A stretch of DNA of 64,000 nt, taken from Melastoma dodecandrum. Its lineage: Eukaryota; Streptophyta; Magnoliopsida; Myrtales; Melastomataceae. Shown piece after piece: positions 44,102-56,554 of the stretch; positions within the stretch are counted from its first letter, which is position 1, and the number at the start of each line of letters is the position of its first letter. The stretch is taken from positions 6,820,001 to 6,884,000 of the forward strand of contig JARUPY010000397.1 of NCBI GenBank assembly GCA_029817715.1, in the 5' to 3' direction. The notes under the pieces are model-generated. The model was not told where the DNA came from. It was given only the letters and a program-made list of their open reading frames with translations, and did not search any database. Both the position numbers and the translations under genes were made by a program.

Positions 44102-44276
44102 GGCTTTGTTTGGAAACCATGGAAAAGAAAGGAAAAAAAAAAATTTATAGGATATGGGACACGTGGACGGCTGAGATCGATCGAAGAATTTGGCCGATCA
44201 ATCTCAACCGTCCACGTGTTTCATATTCTATAAACTATTTCTTTTCTTTTCTTTTCTATATTTTCCAAACAAAGCC
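44102..44276. mobile_element. Foldback MITE (175 bp)
   Basis: Starts GGCTTTGTTTGGAAA and ends with its reverse complement TTTCCAAACAAAGCC. Most of the element folds into one imperfect hairpin, the arms sharing ACACGTGGACGGYTGAGAT with a short centre near 44185-44195. Short length, terminal inverted repeats and no coding capacity identify a MITE. No certain target duplication was found, so the superfamily is left open. Confidence 0.85.
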
Positions 44277-44974
44277 GGACAGACTTCATCTCCACCATTT
44301 TGTTGGGTAACCGAACCGTAACGTGAACTTATTATCCCTTTCTTCCGTAATAATTTTTTTTTTTTTTTTAAAAGGCGAGGATTTCTTTTTGTTATTTGGG
44401 TGGGAAAGAAGAAAGGACAACCTCAGTGTAGTGGTTGTTGTACGGTGGGTGATGCGGAGGAGGAAAACCCTCCCCCAAGCACTTAACCAAGTCTCGTTAC
44501 AAGTTGACAGTGGTGTGTCATTCTCGAGTTATATTTGTAAGTCTGTCATTACACCCACCCAATTATGTCTGTGTATTTGTCTAAGTTTTTAATATCACGG
44601 TGATGTGTCAGTTTAAATATTAGTAGTGGCGTATTTTTGAGTCATCTAACAGTGGTAGTAAGTGTTTTTCCTCGATTTACCCAATCTTTTAGCATGGAAT
44701 CATATTTTTAACTTTCTCTTTTTTTAATAAAGAGATCCGCCCCCTATTCATTTTAATTTTTTCATTGCCCAAACCAAACACCTTCTCCAGATAAATACCA
44801 AGTTTGCAGTCCTCCTCCATCGTCACCCCTTTCGGATATTAAAGATTTACCTTCTGGCTCTCCTCCGGCCTTCGTAACGAAAACCCATCAGGCAGGGCGG
44901 TTGGGTGTTCTTACATTTGCCTACCCCGGATTGGCATGTTTTTGTTGTGGTGGTGAGAGAGGATTACGACGATT
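44277..44974. other. Upstream region of HGSNAT-like gene
   Basis: T-rich and CT-rich sequence. It probably contains the promoter and 5' UTR from about 44740. No separate gene is seen. Confidence 0.4.
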
Positions 44975-47900
44975 ATGTACGAGCGTGTGAGGTCTGACGA
45001 GGAGCAGGACACACTCCCTCCCTTTGATGTGAATATGGGGTTCAGGGGTTTCCGGGTTGTTGGTGGTGGCGATGGAGGAGGCCATGGGGAAGAGCACTAC
45101 GACGATGTCGAGGTGGCGAGGCAACGGCTTAGCCCGAGGTCCGTTCCGTTTTGCATCCACATCGGGGTAAAGGACGAGTCGGCCGCCATCCAGGCACCGG
45201 AGGAGGGGAAGAGGCTCGCTTCACTCGACGTTTTCCGGGGCGTCTCAGTTGCGGTACGTTTTTGCATTCCCATTGTCACGATGAATTAGATTATTTGTTT
45301 AAGGTTGGCGGAACTGTTTGTTTTCCTTCTAATATTTTGGTAAGGGAAGGAGCTTGATGAAAGATGAATTTTTTCGTGATGAACTGGCTTTAAACTTTGC
45401 TTGGTGAGCAGGCAATGAGAAAATTCCTGAATGTTTTGTTCTTGCCTTTGCTTCAAAGGGGAAAAACTTAAGGGGATTGGCACAAAAGGCGTTTACTTGG
45501 ATACCAATTTGGCGAGAGAAGGGATCGAAACCTCTCGACTCCTGATGATCTGATGTTTGGAATAGTCATTTGATTTGTTGAGGGGAATTTGCTTTCTTTG
45601 CTTAAACTAACTGATTGGATTAATGGACTTAATTTGACTGATAGTATGTTGGTTACTGGACTAATACTAATGATGAAAGCGTTAACGTAATGTTCAGCAT
45701 CAGCTGATTGGTGATATGGCGATTGGATTAATCTGTTGAAGTCAAAATAAGTGGTTTTCAATGAATATGAATTCTTCCATACTTGTGGCTGTCGTAATGT
45801 TCTTGTTAAGCTTTGACGGCGTTCTGTCCAAGAACTGATGAGTTTTAGTCCCTTCACCCTTTTTATCTGCTTCATGCAGCTCATGATTTTTGTAGACAAC
45901 GCCGGCGGAGTATTCCCGGCCATTAACCATTCGCCCTGGTATGGTGTAACGCTGGCTGATTTAGCCATGCCATTCTTCCTATTTATAGTTGGCGTGTCCC
46001 TGGCACTGGCATACAAGGTAGCCTTTGTTTCCTGTAAATAAGCCCGCAAAGTGAAATTTCAATGGCAGAGAACTGAAATAAGTTCTCTTGCTCACAGAGA
46101 ATATCTTCCAAGACTGTTTCGACTCAAAAAGCAATTCTTCGAGCCTTAAAGCTCGTTGGTTTAGGGATTTTTCTTCAAGGTAACGTGCTGGGGAGATCTT
46201 CTCTGTACTTCTTTTCGAGATTTCTAATCCATGATATGTTTTAGCGTTTGATGTTCCTCGATTCAGGTGGGTATTTCCACGGCGTCGGTACGTTAACTTA
46301 TGGATTGGACATTGAACAAATGAGAATTCTGGGTATTCTCCAGGTGAGTTATAATTGTCTTCCCAGTTCTTTTGTCCGATGATCGATGCAGCAGCAGCAG
46401 TTTCAGCCTTCGCTGACAGAGAACCTTCCTCCTACATCATACAGAGGATCGCCATATCATATTTGATCTCGGCTTTGTGCGAGATTTGGCTCAAAAGGGA
46501 TGGCAATGCCAGCTCCGGATATGATCTGTTACATAAATATCGACATCATTGGTATGTTTTTTCTGTTCCCTTGCAGCACATCTCAAATGCGATTATCTTC
46601 TGTTTGTTCATAACGTAACGTATGACCTTCCATCCTTATGCAGGGCCTTGGTGATGGTGCTCACCGTACTGTACATTGCTTTGACGTATGGATTATTTGT
46701 TCCGGATTGGCACTATCAGCTTCCATCTCAGTCTGAGAAAATTTTAGTATGTTCCGATCACATTTTCTGGGTTACTTTTTCTTTCGATGTATCATTTTTT
46801 GTTGGGTTGCATCAGAGGAAACCTCAATGAAACTGCTTTTCGCTTTACTGTCCTTGAAAAGGTGAAGTGCAGAGTTCGTGGGGACACCGGACCAGCTTGC
46901 AATGCGGCTGGACTGATTGATCGAACTTTACTTGGAATCCAACACCTATACAAGAAGCCCGTTTATAGACGAACCAAGGTTTGTGAATCCTCTCATTCTT
47001 CCATTATAATATCCATCTTTTGTCAGTACAGAGAGCTCCCCGTCACATGTGCCTCTCCCTGCGACAAAAGCAATGCAGCATTAATTCGCCTGATTATGGC
47101 CCTTTGCCCCCCTATGCGCCTTCATGGTGTCAAGCCCCTTTCGATCCCGAAGGATTGTTAAGGTATCAAACTCTTTGAACAACCCCTTGGCCGATAATCC
47201 GAATCTTGTCCATGTTTCTGTAACTGAATGATGGAAATGGCATGCAGTTCGGTCATGGCTATCGTCACATGCTTGGTTGGTCTGCATTTTGGGCATGTCA
47301 TCGTCCATTTTAAGGTGAGAACTCATAAGAGTTTGCCCTTGCTAGGTCACTCTGCTAAAGTGACGAAGTCAAGTGGGTTTGTGTCTCTTTTCACATTTCA
47401 TTTCCATGCACAGGGCCACGGAGATCGGATATATCACTGGGCAGCATTCTCTTCTTGTCTCGTAGTCATCGGCCTTGTCTTCGAGTTGTTTGGTAATTTA
47501 ATCACTTCCTCCTCTTCCAGGTGATTACCGGGTCAAGTTTTTATGGTTTAGATCCTTATAACGACTGAATCTTCCCATGTTTCCTCAAAGCAGGGATGCA
47601 GGTGAACAAGGCTCTATACACATGTAGCTACACGTGCATAACAGCAGGCGTTGCCGGGATTCTCTTCATTGGATTGTACTTCATGGTAATGAAAGCCAAA
47701 GCCGCCTAATTTTCACATTATCATTCTCTCTTGCCTTGACCCGTGTTAATTTTCTTAATCTTCTTACTGGTTCGCATCCTCAAAGGTCGATTACTTTGGA
47801 CATAGAGGCCCCATGATTGTTTTCGAACTGATAGGGAAGCACGCCCTGCTAATCTTCACCCTCGCAGCCACAAACGTGGTGCCTGTCACGATACAGGGAT

Positions 47901-48047
47901 TCTATTGGCAGCGGCCAGAAAATAACATCGTATGCCCTCCTGCGAACTTTCCTCATCGTGTAATTTTCTTGTTCAAAGTTATATGGTTCACTAACTTTTT
48001 TTCTATCCATGCCGCAGTTGGGCTTTTTTGGAATTGGATGGAAATGA
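44975..48047 (+). CDS. HGSNAT-like heparan-alpha-glucosaminide N-acetyltransferase homologue
   Basis: Thirteen exons: 44975-45253, 45880-46017, 46098-46179, 46267-46343, 46445-46551, 46644-46746, 46862-46978, 47071-47162, 47248-47314, 47414-47492, 47594-47685, 47786-47929 and 48018-48047. All introns are GT-AG and phases agree, giving 468 residues. A soluble N-terminal part is followed by KRLASLDVFRGVSVALMIFV, then NHSPWYGVTLADLAMPFFLF with His110 at the position of the catalytic histidine in human HGSNAT, and about ten membrane segments including LVGLHFGHVIVHF, HWAAFSSCLVVIGLVFELFG and KHALLIFTLAATN. SPDYGPLPPYAPSWCQAPFD is a typical plant luminal loop. The animal enzyme moves acetyl groups across the lysosomal membrane; the plant substrate is unknown. 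The gene appears intact. Confidence 0.92.
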
Positions 48048-48379
48048 GTTCCTAGTGCTGCTACTGGTCTAGATACTCAAGGGAGACCACCAGAGCAGGG
48101 ACGGTAGGAAGAGAACCGAGGTACTCGGTGGTCCAGTGAGTCGTAGTTAGCTCCATCCTTCTCAGTGGTCCGGTACATCATAGTCACGTCCATACACAGG
48201 TCATAGGGTCCTCGCACACCTTCGATTATTGGTATAAGTAAGATTTCAGAGTCGAACAGTTATAGTTGTGAATATGCAGAACTCTGATAAGTAGCCTTTG
48301 TTATTTGGACGACAAACACACAAAACACAACTGTCGCCGAGGCGGTAACCTCGGTATGACAGCCCCCACAATTCATACA
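48048..48379. other. HGSNAT-like 3' flank
   Basis: Probable 3' UTR, then unassigned sequence up to the XTH remnant. Confidence 0.4.
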
Positions 48380-48865
48380 TCTCAGTCCCTCTTGCACTAG
48401 GGTGGGATCGCAGGGGTACCTCAACCTGGTCATTGCAGTAGTAATAGATGGCGTACTTCTGCCTAACCCAGGAAAGCCATCGCTACTCCATCGCTTTAGG
48501 TCCTGGAACTCCCTCTGATCCCACCAATGCGTGCCTTGTGTGGCGCAGAACTTGGTCTCCACTGGGGCCTTGCAGCAGTCAATGTGGAAACCCCTGTAGG
48601 AGGCGACAAAGGGGGCCTTGGACCAGTTGGTCTTCTCGATGTTGAAGGGAACTTACACGATCTGGTAGAGATTCCAGAGGACGGAGGAGGAGTGGGAAGT
48701 CTGTGCAGGGTCGAACCAAAGGTATATCGCGGTTGCCCTTCCCTCCGGTGACCACGTTCCTCTGGAGTATGTACGGCTGCCCGCTCCTGTTGCCCAGGAA
48801 CTCAAAGTCTATATCGTTGTGGTCCGAGTTTTGTGACGATAGTTGCAACCCCCCCCCCCCCCCCC
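48380..48865 (-). pseudogene. Xyloglucan endotransglucosylase/hydrolase (XTH) remnant
   Basis: Minus-strand pieces: [20 protein letters not shown] with [20 protein letters not shown] (48740-48845), a frame change, then [14 protein letters not shown] (48600-48640) and [16 protein letters not shown] (48480-48545), then TAMTRLRYP (about 48415), matching the C-terminal YNYCTDR-RYP region. XTHs cut and rejoin xyloglucan in the cell wall. The catalytic DEIDFEFLG motif reads NDIDFEFLG, so the nucleophile Glu is Asp. About 45 residues between the YQIV block and WSKAP are missing, and the N-terminal exon is replaced by a G/C homopolymer and unrelated sequence. Clearly dead. Confidence 0.85.
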
Positions 48866-48869
48866 CCCT
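48849..48869. repeat. Poly-C tract
   Basis: A run of about 20 C (plus strand) at the broken edge of the XTH remnant. Confidence 0.85.
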
Positions 48870-49289
48870 CCCCAATTCATATCTCTCGTCTGACTCTCGG
48901 GATGGAATGTGACAATGGTAATGGAAAGGAAAATGAAACTTACATAGCAGGCGGTGACCGTCCGTCACGGCAGAGTCCCCCCGCATGATGAACATTCATG
49001 TGTGATGATGGTTAGTGTCACAGGTGTTCGTAATTATAAAGAATAAATCACATTGTTAAAATGATTTAGAGTCGTTAAAACAAACAATAAATAAATGTTC
49101 GGGTTTGAAAATAGTACATCAAAATTAACATGGGAGAGTAATGAATGGACACTAACGATGTAATGATACTCGTATACAGAGGAGAGAATGACACATTCAT
49201 GAGTACATTAAGAAACACAAAACAGAGAAGGACGCGTCCTCCAAAATAAAAGGACATGTATGCGAGTGTCTGTAAATCATAGAACCGAA

Positions 49290-50237
49290 AGGACACGTCC
49301 CCAAAGTAAAGGACGTGTACGTGAGCATTTTGTGGACGATATAATCAAGAAAGACGCGTCCTCCAATATGGAGGACTCGTACTTCGTTTCGCAGTAAGTC
49401 ACATAACTAAGAAAGACGAAGAGACACGTTCTTTTAATTGTTGTCATGAAAAAATATATTATTTGGTTTTTTAACTTGAGCCTTGAGATAAAGTAATGCA
49501 GTCCCTCATTCCTAATAGCTATGAGGAAGTTTATTCGGAGCATTTCATGAAGTGTTGTAACCCTTCACTTCAAAGGATATATAGTGGTTTCTTGATGCCG
49601 TTTCATGAAGGGTCATGCCTTCTTATTTCGAACGGTCATGTAATGGTCTTCTAAGACTGGAAAGCTATTAATGTACAATTGATTGTTGTGTAGTGTATTG
49701 TAGAACATTCTGAATATACATAGATAACTCTAAAGTATCTGAGAACCATTTCTCCTTCAGATTTTTCATCGGAACAATTAGCTTTATAGGGACGACATGT
49801 TTGTTTTTTCTTCATTACTCGGGCATATGTTTTCCCTTCTGTAACTTGATAGTGGGGACAAATAATTCCTTAAAGAGAATGCTCTTTGCGCGGTGAAGAT
49901 CGAGATATAACTTTGTTGGCGAAATACTTCACGGATGGTGGGAAAGCTTCAAAGACGAATGACAATGAACAAAACTTTAAGAACGCAAGCAAAGTTAGAT
50001 CTTAATCTTCACCACGCAAAGTGCATTCTCTCTAAGAAATTACAGTGCACCCAAGGACGCGTCCTTCTGTTTTAAAGGACCAGTTCTTCTCGATTCTGTG
50101 CAAGAATACCATCGCACCAATAGTGTCCATTCGAAACTCTCGAATATACCATTTTATAACCCCGAACACTTCTTTCTTGTTCATTTTAACAACTCCAAAT
50201 TATTTAATAATGTGATCCATCCTTTATAATTATAACA
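49290..50237 (-). repeat. Left (3') LTR-like repeat, rearranged
   Basis: Aligns with 52615-53345 over much of its length and ends at the polypurine-like site. Positions 49860-50040 contain an internal inverted duplication (see findings). Confidence 0.7.
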
Positions 50238-50759
50238 ATCCCCCACTTAGATCAATATGTTGAGAAATCATGCAAACCCGATGTTATTCTACGTCCAAGG
50301 TAGTGTCACTATGGATCAAACTACCAATTAGTGCAAACATCTCAAAGTCTCAACGAAATATTCGGTGTCCTAAACGGATTGAACCTCGATCTCATATGTC
50401 AAAGCCGAATACATCGCACATAGAGCATCATCTCAAAACTCGGAAAGGCTCTCATATATGCGGCATGTTTCTGGCCATGTGTTCTACCCTAGCTTCACGA
50501 ACATTTACAAAGCAAAAAACCAAAATGCTTTTGCTTAAAGTGGCACCACCTCCAATGTTCATATTGGCATAATTCCCCTTCTTCTTGCCTCTATTGTAAT
50601 AACAACGAAATCGAACCTTGTTAAGAGTATATATTCATCATCTTTTTCACAACGATTTGCACTACAATCTGGAATGGAAATGACCCAAGTAGTCAGTCTA
50701 GTGTCTCTAGTCACGTATCGATAACTTGTTATTACCTATTAAACCTCTAGGACAATGGT

Positions 50760-52380
50760 ATAACTAAGTAGATGTTAGGTTCCCGTCATCGATGACTCAA
50801 TATTGCTTTTAACCCCGTTCCTTGAGAAGTCAAATAAACAATGTCTCTACTTAGACCTTTTGTCAATGGATCCGATAGATTTTTACACAACTTCCCATAT
50901 GTGATGGTTATTACACCATCATCCAATAGTTGCCTAATATACGAGTGTCGCTAACTAATGTGTCTAGATTTATCATTGTATATCATACTCAATGCTTTAA
51001 ACATTGTTGCTTAACTATCACAACTCAAAGAGCTGGCTGAAACCAATTGTGGCCACAACACTATTTTTTTATAACAAATTCCTCAGTCATTCCACCTCTT
51101 TGCCCGTAGAAGGCATGGCAACAAACTCCGACTCCATAGTGGAGTGGGTTATACAACTTTATTTCTTTAATGCCCAAGAAACTGCTCCATCTTCTAATGT
51201 AAGTAAACACATAACCAGAGGTTGACTTGTCATCACATATGTTAGTAATCCAACTAGTATATGAGTATCCCTCTAAAATCGTTGGATATACTCCATAATG
51301 CAATCCCATGTCCTTTGTCCTCTTGAGATATCCAAATAATTTCCCTATTGCCTTCCAATTTAAGGCTCTGGGATTACTCGTGTATCTTAATAGTTCGTAA
51401 ACCGCAAATATTATATCCGATATCATACAATGCATAGCGTACATTAGACTTCTAATTTCACTTGCATATTTTAATTGGTCAATGGCCCAACCAGAGTTCC
51501 TTTCGAGTTTAACCGATGCATCATAAGGGTTGTTCACTTCCTTGAAGTTTAAATAACTAAACTTTAAGATGATTTTATCAATGTAGTGGGTTTGAATAAG
51601 AGAATAACCCCAACTAATTTTTTGAACCTTGATTCCCATATTCGTAGCAACCTCATTCAATTCCTTCATTTGAAACTCAAAGTAAGATACTCTTTCGTCT
51701 CTTCAATGTATTTCATATTAGTCCCAATTATCAACATGCCGTCGACATAAAGATATATAATCACCACATATTCATTCGTGAACTTTGAGTAAATACATTT
51801 ATCCGCATCATTGTGCATAAAACCATTACACAATATCACATTATCAAACTTTTCATGCCATTTTTTTTACGCTTTCTTTAAGCCGTATAAAGACAAAACA
51901 AGCAGGCAAACTTTCCTTCCATTTCCAGGGAGTACGAACACTTCAGGTTGTTCTATATACACATCTTCCTCTAAATCTCCATTTAGAAAAGTCGTCATAA
52001 CATATATTTGATGGACATGTGACTTATAAATTGATGCAAATGCTAATAACACTCTAATGGATGTTATCCACGCAATCGAAGCATATGTGTTGAAATAATC
52101 GACATCCTCCTTTTGTTTAAACCTTTTGCAACCAATCTTATTAAAGGTTTGTATTGACCCGTCAACATTGTATTTTTTTCTTAAATGCCTATTTGTTCCC
52201 TATTGCTTTAGAACTATAAGGCAAATCCACAAGAATCCAAGTGTTGTTATGCAACAATTAATTCATCTCTTCATTTATTGCCTCCTTACAAAACGGCATT
52301 GATGACATCGCTTCCACATACATCTTCAGATCATTCTCGAAGTTACATATCATGGGCATTTTATTTAGGACTTCCGTCCT
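50760..52380 (-). pseudogene. Copia RT-RNase H remnant
   Basis: Minus-strand order from 52380: NNTWILVDLPYSS, FKQKEDVDYFNTYA, TTFLNGDLEEDVYIEQPEVF (51950-52000), LSLYGLKK, the catalytic box IIYLYVDGMLIIG near 51760 (second Asp of YVDD is Gly), then RNase H pieces WKAIGKLFGYLKRTKDMGLH, DDKSTSGYVFT and finally RHSYIRQLLDDG and SDPLTKGLSR near 50850-50930. Stops and frame changes throughout. The copia order and motifs are clear; gag and integrase are missing. Confidence 0.87.
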
Positions 52381-52614
52381 ACTTCCTTCTATGAGGAAAA
52401 GCATAAACTCTAGGGCTAACCGTTTTTCTATCCGAGCTCTCTTACTTTTTCTTCATTTAAGAGGAATTTCGACCTCTTTCCTTTTCTTATTTATCAAGCC
52501 CCATTGGCTACCTTCGCATGCTTCCCTTTCCGTTGAGTACACTACGAATTACAGAACCAAGAATGACATGCCCTCTAAAATATATGGGCACATTCGTGGG
52601 TGTACTGTAAATAA

Positions 52615-53345
52615 AACAAGAAGGGCACGTCTTCCAAAGAGAAGTACATGTCCATGAGCATTTTCTGGATGAAAAAATCAAGAAAGACGCGTTCTCCAAT
52701 ATGGAGGACTCATCCATCGTTACTCTGTAAGTTACAGAACTAAGAAATACATGATTTTAGGAATAAAGATACGCGTCCTGTGAATCATTGTCATAAAAAG
52801 AGATATAATTTGGTTCTTTAACTTGAGCCTTGTGATAATGGGTGTAATTCCTCATTTCTAATGGTTATGTGAAGGTTTATTCAGTGCCTTTCATGAAGTG
52901 TTGTAACCCTTTGACTTCAAAGGTTATATGGCGATTTTTTGATATCGCTTCATAAAAGGTTATGCCTTCTTGTTTCTAACGGTCATGTAATGGTCTTCGA
53001 AGACCGGAAAATTATTAACACATAATTGATTATTGTGTATTGTATTAGAGAATATTTTGAATCAACATAGATAACTCTAAAGTGTATGAGAACCATTTTT
53101 CCTTGAGATTCCTCATCGGAGCACTCGGCTTTGCAGGGTCGATTTGCTTGTTCTTTCTTCATTGCTCATGGAGTGACATTTATATATTTTTTCCCTTCTA
53201 CAAATTGATAGTGGGGGAAAATAACTCCTTAAAAAGAGTGTTCTTTGTGTGGTGAAGATTGAGATCTAACTTTGCTTGCGTTCTTAAAATTTCTCTCGTT
53301 ATCGTTCGTCTTTGAAGCATTCCCACCATCTGTGATGTATTTCCT
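52615..53345 (-). repeat. Right (5') LTR-like repeat
   Basis: Direct repeat partner of 49290-50237. Exact ends are not resolvable by eye. Confidence 0.68.
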
Positions 53346-53350
53346 CAACA

Positions 53351-55689
53351 ACGGGGACAAGTTGAGGGTTCTGCTCGTCGTCTACAAATGTTTGAGCGAG
53401 GCTGTTTGGGTCGGAGCGCATGGATAACAACGAACGTCGGCATGTTTGTGGATTCTTGACGGATCAAGTGAGAGTTCGCGTCGGTGCTCGAAAAATGGAG
53501 CGGAGCACGAGGTGCAACGTGACTAGGATACTCACACGCGGACGCTTGAGGGATACTTGTGTGCAGTCCTATGAGCAATGTTCGTGAAGAAAGCAGAGAC
53601 AAAAACGGGACTCAAAGAGGAGAGTTCGTGAAAAGGCATGATAATGAAGAGGCACAAGCAATCCATGAGGGATTGGATGTATCCCTTGGTGAAGAGACGT
53701 CTGCGGACGGACATAAAAATTGTAAAGAGCGCATAAAATGAGAAATGGTACGATCCCAAAGAGCACTAAAGGGTAGTTACACTTAGTGTTCTTTAAGTGA
53801 TACGACCCTTAGAAATTATTGTATTTTTTAGTGAAAGGCCACCACCTCTATATATAATAGGGCTAGTAAAGGGACATATGCTAAGTATTGAGAGTTGTAC
53901 GTTTGAGTTATAGTAAAGATTGAGTTGACTCCAAAGAGAACACTATATTAGAAAAGAAAAAGGCTTCCGTTGTGTGGTGATAAGGCTGGTCGTGCTTAAG
54001 AGTGAGTGCGACGTCGCATAGGGGCGATCATTTGTGGGTGGTTGTTTCACCCCTGTGACAGTTAGCATCGTAGTGAGCCGAGACTCGGTTTCTCCATCAT
54101 CTAATTTGATTAGAGAAGAAAACTTACCGTATTAATCCGTTATTATTGATAGCGGAGATTTCAGATGGACTTTTTATACCGGGGTTTCTCTTCTCACGCA
54201 AAGAGATTTAAATTTAAAAATTGGCGTTCATTTACTTGGTCGTCGATAAAATTACGACCTCCACATAAAGAATGAAATTATATATTCTTTAAATTTCAAG
54301 AGTATCTCATCTGCATAAATAATAAAATTACTGAATTTTGAGAACGTATCACTTGGTTTGAAGTCCACTTTCTCGAGTGACGGGATACTTTATGATAAGT
54401 CATCAACTTGAAGTTGATGTAATCGATTTCCTAAAGACGTCAATACGTCATCCGTTCGTCAACACTTGTCAACGTCGACTTTCTCAATTGATTCTATGGT
54501 CGGATCTTACGATTTTTGTAGCACCGGTGTATTTCCCTCAATTTTTGCGACCGTAACCTTCATTCCCCGTAAGTCAGGGGAAATTGTCTCACGTTTATCA
54601 CAAATTATTTCCAATGTATCACAAGTTGTTTTCCAATATATCGCAAATCTTTTGAAAGTCATTCCTCTTTCTCCCACTATGTCGCCAAACCATGTTTCGC
54701 ACAAGAAAACGCTGGTCGCCGAAACGCTTTGCCAAAGAGTGAAATGATAAACACAGTAAAATAATGTGGTCGCAGAAAAAGTAAACAACAGTGGAATAAG
54801 ACGCTTTCATTCACTGGAAATTCAAACACTTACGGCCATCATTAGCTGAAAACTGAATGCATGGCGGAAAGCAAATAACTGGTGGAGTACAAAAAGTGTC
54901 TTAGTTGAGGGTTAATGTTCATGTCCCTTAAACGAACTCAATGGTCCTATTTATAATAAACTACTGCTAACTGTCTTAAGAACGTGGGTGAACTAGTGGG
55001 AACGTCAAAGAAACCGCTCCGTGACATGTCATCGTGGGACCTTCTATCATTATGCCGATCTTCGAGTTGCTGGTTGAGTTCTTGAGATGAGCTAGTAGGT
55101 GTTGGTCTTCGAGTTGCTGAATGATTTCTCGACTTGATCCTCTGGATGTTGTTCGTCGAGTTGTTGAATGAGTTCTCGACTTGAATCTTCGAAGTCTCTT
55201 AGAGTTGGGCTCTTCTCATTCGTCTCCATATTCATTTGACGTTTAAACCCATTTTGTAGGCTCAAAGTTTTACGTGTAAATAAGGTGTCGATGGGGAAGG
55301 TTTCGGAGGAGTTACTCCCAATGCATTTGTGGTGTTGTTTAATAAAAGGAAGATTTCAGCTAAGATTGTTGTGTTGTTCTGCATTTATTTTCCCTTCCAT
55401 CACATCGTTAATTCAAGCCATAGTATTCTTACTCGAACGCAAACTTATTTCGACTCGGGTCAAAGATATTTCGGGCCCGGCACCAGTTGTCCCAGAATTT
55501 TGTACTACAAGCAACACATTCTTTATTGAATTCTTGCGATTGAAATTGTCCGGCAATTGGTACAAATTGGCAGTTTGGAATATATTTTTGCAGTAATTGG
55601 TGTTGGTGCTGGTGCTTGAAGTTTACAAGTGCGGATCATTTTATTTATGGGTCAACACACGACAAATAAAGGAGAATCCCCGAGCCTAA
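53351..55689. other. Gene-free stretch
   Basis: No recognisable gene, RNA or element. Short open frames here have no family resemblance. Confidence 0.45.
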
Positions 55690-56390
55690 ACTACACCTCA
55701 CGCAAGCTTCCGTGTGGTACAAAATTCGGCTGAAGTTTCGTCCCGGATTTCGTACTCAGTTCGTACTCGTTTTCTACAGTACGAAATTACTTCGTACCCT
55801 TTCGAACATGCTTCGTATTGTACGAAATAATTTCGTACTGTACGAAGCGAATACGAAAGGGTACGAAATAATTTCGTACCGTACGAAGCGAGTACAAACT
55901 GAGTACGAAATAATTTCGTACTATACTAAATAGTTTTGTAATGGCGTACGAAATAGTTTCGTACAAAACGGAGCATATTACGAAAATGTACGAAATAATT
56001 TCATATTATACGAAGCGAGTACGAATGGGATACGAAACAATTTCATACTGTATGAAATTATTTCTTACTAAAGTACAAAACTATTTCGTTCTGTACAAAA
56101 AGGTCTCTATCCTTTCATATATGTTTCGTACTATATAAAATTATTTCGTACTCAGTTCGTATATATTTCGTACACAGTTCGTATATGTTTTGTACGGTAC
56201 GAAATTATTTCGTATGGTATGAAGCTGCTACTGGTTATAAAATAATTTTATATCGTACGAAAGATATACGAAGTAGGTACAAAATAATTTCGTAAAGTAC
56301 GAAGGTACCAAAGGTCGTACAGGACGAAAGTTTCTTACTCCGGTACGAAATTCGATAAAAGTTTCGTGCCGCGCGAAGTTTAGTCGCGTC
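55690..56390. repeat. Cluster of TACGAAATAATTTCGTA palindromes
   Basis: At least ten copies or variants of the palindrome TACGAAATAATTTCGTA, often joined as ...TTTCGTACTGTACGAAGCGAGTACGAA..., for example near 55778-55800, 55828-55850, 55862-55885, 55905-55922, 55945-55962, 55990-56010, 56140-56160, 56195-56215 and 56275-56300. Spacing is irregular (30-45 bp). The outer edges (GTGTGGTACAAAATTCGG at left, CGAAATTCGATAAAAGTTTCG at right) are loosely inverted with respect to each other. Confidence 0.85.
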
Positions 56391-56554
56391 CGACACAATG
56401 AGGAAAGAAGGGTGGGGGGACTTGGCATTCATATGGCAAGAGAGGGAGAGAGACCAGAATGGGGTGGGACGGAAGTGAATTTTCTTTTAAATGTATGTTT
56501 TACAAGAGAAATTTCATCCACACCTGGGGGGAACCATGTGATTTCGCGATCGGA

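Larger units (their letters stand above)
49200..53350 (-). mobile_element. Ty1/copia remnant between diverged LTR-like repeats
   Basis: Pol pieces at 50760-52380 lie between two related direct repeats, 49290-49940 and 52615-53345 (both contain AAGAAAGACGCGT-CTCCAATATGG and later AGATAACTCTAAAGT, GATAGTGGGG). A polypurine-like AAGTGGGGGATTGTTA on the minus strand near 50235 sits at the inner edge of the left repeat, as expected for a 3' LTR. The repeats differ by many substitutions and indels, so the insertion is old. Confidence 0.75.

Noticed and set aside
45468..46049. 193-codon minus-strand open frame
   Set aside because: Covers intron 1 and exon 2 of the HGSNAT-like gene antisense, with no homology.
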